Below, in pieces: positions 36,721-36,791 of a stretch of 36,791 bases of DNA; position 1 is the stretch's first letter; each line of letters begins with the position of its first letter. A model generated the notes under the pieces. That model ran no database searches. It saw nothing but the letters and a program-made list of their open reading frames with translations, and was not told the origin of the DNA. Made by a program: the position numbers and the translations under genes. The DNA comes from a virus: IMG/VR virus record IMGVR_UViG_3300042934_000459, positions 1 through 36,791 of that record; one strand, given 5' to 3'.

Positions 36721-36791
36721 CGGGCACCTGCTTTCGGTGCGCCGGCCAGTTCCATGACGACGATGAACAGGCCGATGAGGGCGGCGATGAC
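36717..36791 (-). CDS. C-terminus of a small membrane protein (partial)
   Basis: The frame ends at TGA 36719-36717 and its start is outside the window. The visible 24 residues begin with VIAALIGLFIVVMELAG, a membrane segment, then a basic tail. It belongs to the same leftward early operon, upstream of the 36556 gene. It is not the gene cut at position 1, because the frames do not join. Confidence 0.5.
   Translation of the reverse strand, partial: VIAALIGLFIVVMELAGAPKAGAR

Overview
The window is most of the genome of a temperate, long-tailed (siphovirus-type) actinobacteriophage. The DNA is GC-rich throughout. It encodes a WhiB-like protein and a DUF3263-like protein, both actinobacterial families, carries a tRNA and a tRNA fragment without an encoded CCA, and has several probably leaderless genes. 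These point to an actinobacterial host. Several small proteins look like ones I associate with Microbacteriaceae phages, so Microbacterium or a relative is my best guess, unproven.

Layout, left to right. Positions 1-965 (minus) are the start of an early lytic operon: a Cro-like HTH protein, an AlpA/excisionase-like HTH protein and small unknowns, running off the left edge. Positions 966-1056 are a divergent operator/promoter region. Positions 1057-1852 (plus) are the repressor and an ImmA/IrrE-type partner. Positions 1853-2289 hold an attachment site: the 3' part of a tRNA-Phe gene with its terminator, flanked by identical 18-bp direct repeats. Positions 2290-4084 (plus) are the integrase and a membrane-anchored protein. 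Positions 4068-5639 (minus) are a DUF3263-like protein, a second tyrosine recombinase and a small unknown. Position 5762 starts a small plus-strand Cys/His protein.

The late operon runs leftward from about 26.7 kb to 6.0 kb: terminase small and large subunits, portal, a zinc-ribbon microprotein, minor head protein, scaffold, P22-like major capsid, a tRNA-Asn, head-tail connectors, major tail protein, tail chaperones G/GT with a -1 frameshift, tape measure, minor tail proteins, M15-type endolysin, three membrane proteins, and an SGNH-hydrolase tail protein. From the right edge to 27.2 kb, also leftward, is the recombination and replication module: two-TM protein, YqaJ-like exonuclease, RecT, WhiB, HNH nuclease, a replication initiator carrying phased iteron-like repeats, SSB, a C5-cytosine methyltransferase, many small unknowns, a third tyrosine recombinase, and a GIY-YIG-type nuclease just before the terminase.

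How it fits together. After injection the leftward early promoter would drive cro, xis and the recombination/replication genes. The repressor and ImmA partner hold lysogeny, and the integrase works on the tRNA-Phe site. Phage genes lie on both sides of the attachment site, and the module just before the terminase is continuous with the late operon. The sequence therefore looks like a circular or permuted phage genome rather than a prophage bounded by its host. The two edges cut different genes, so some early-region DNA is missing between them.
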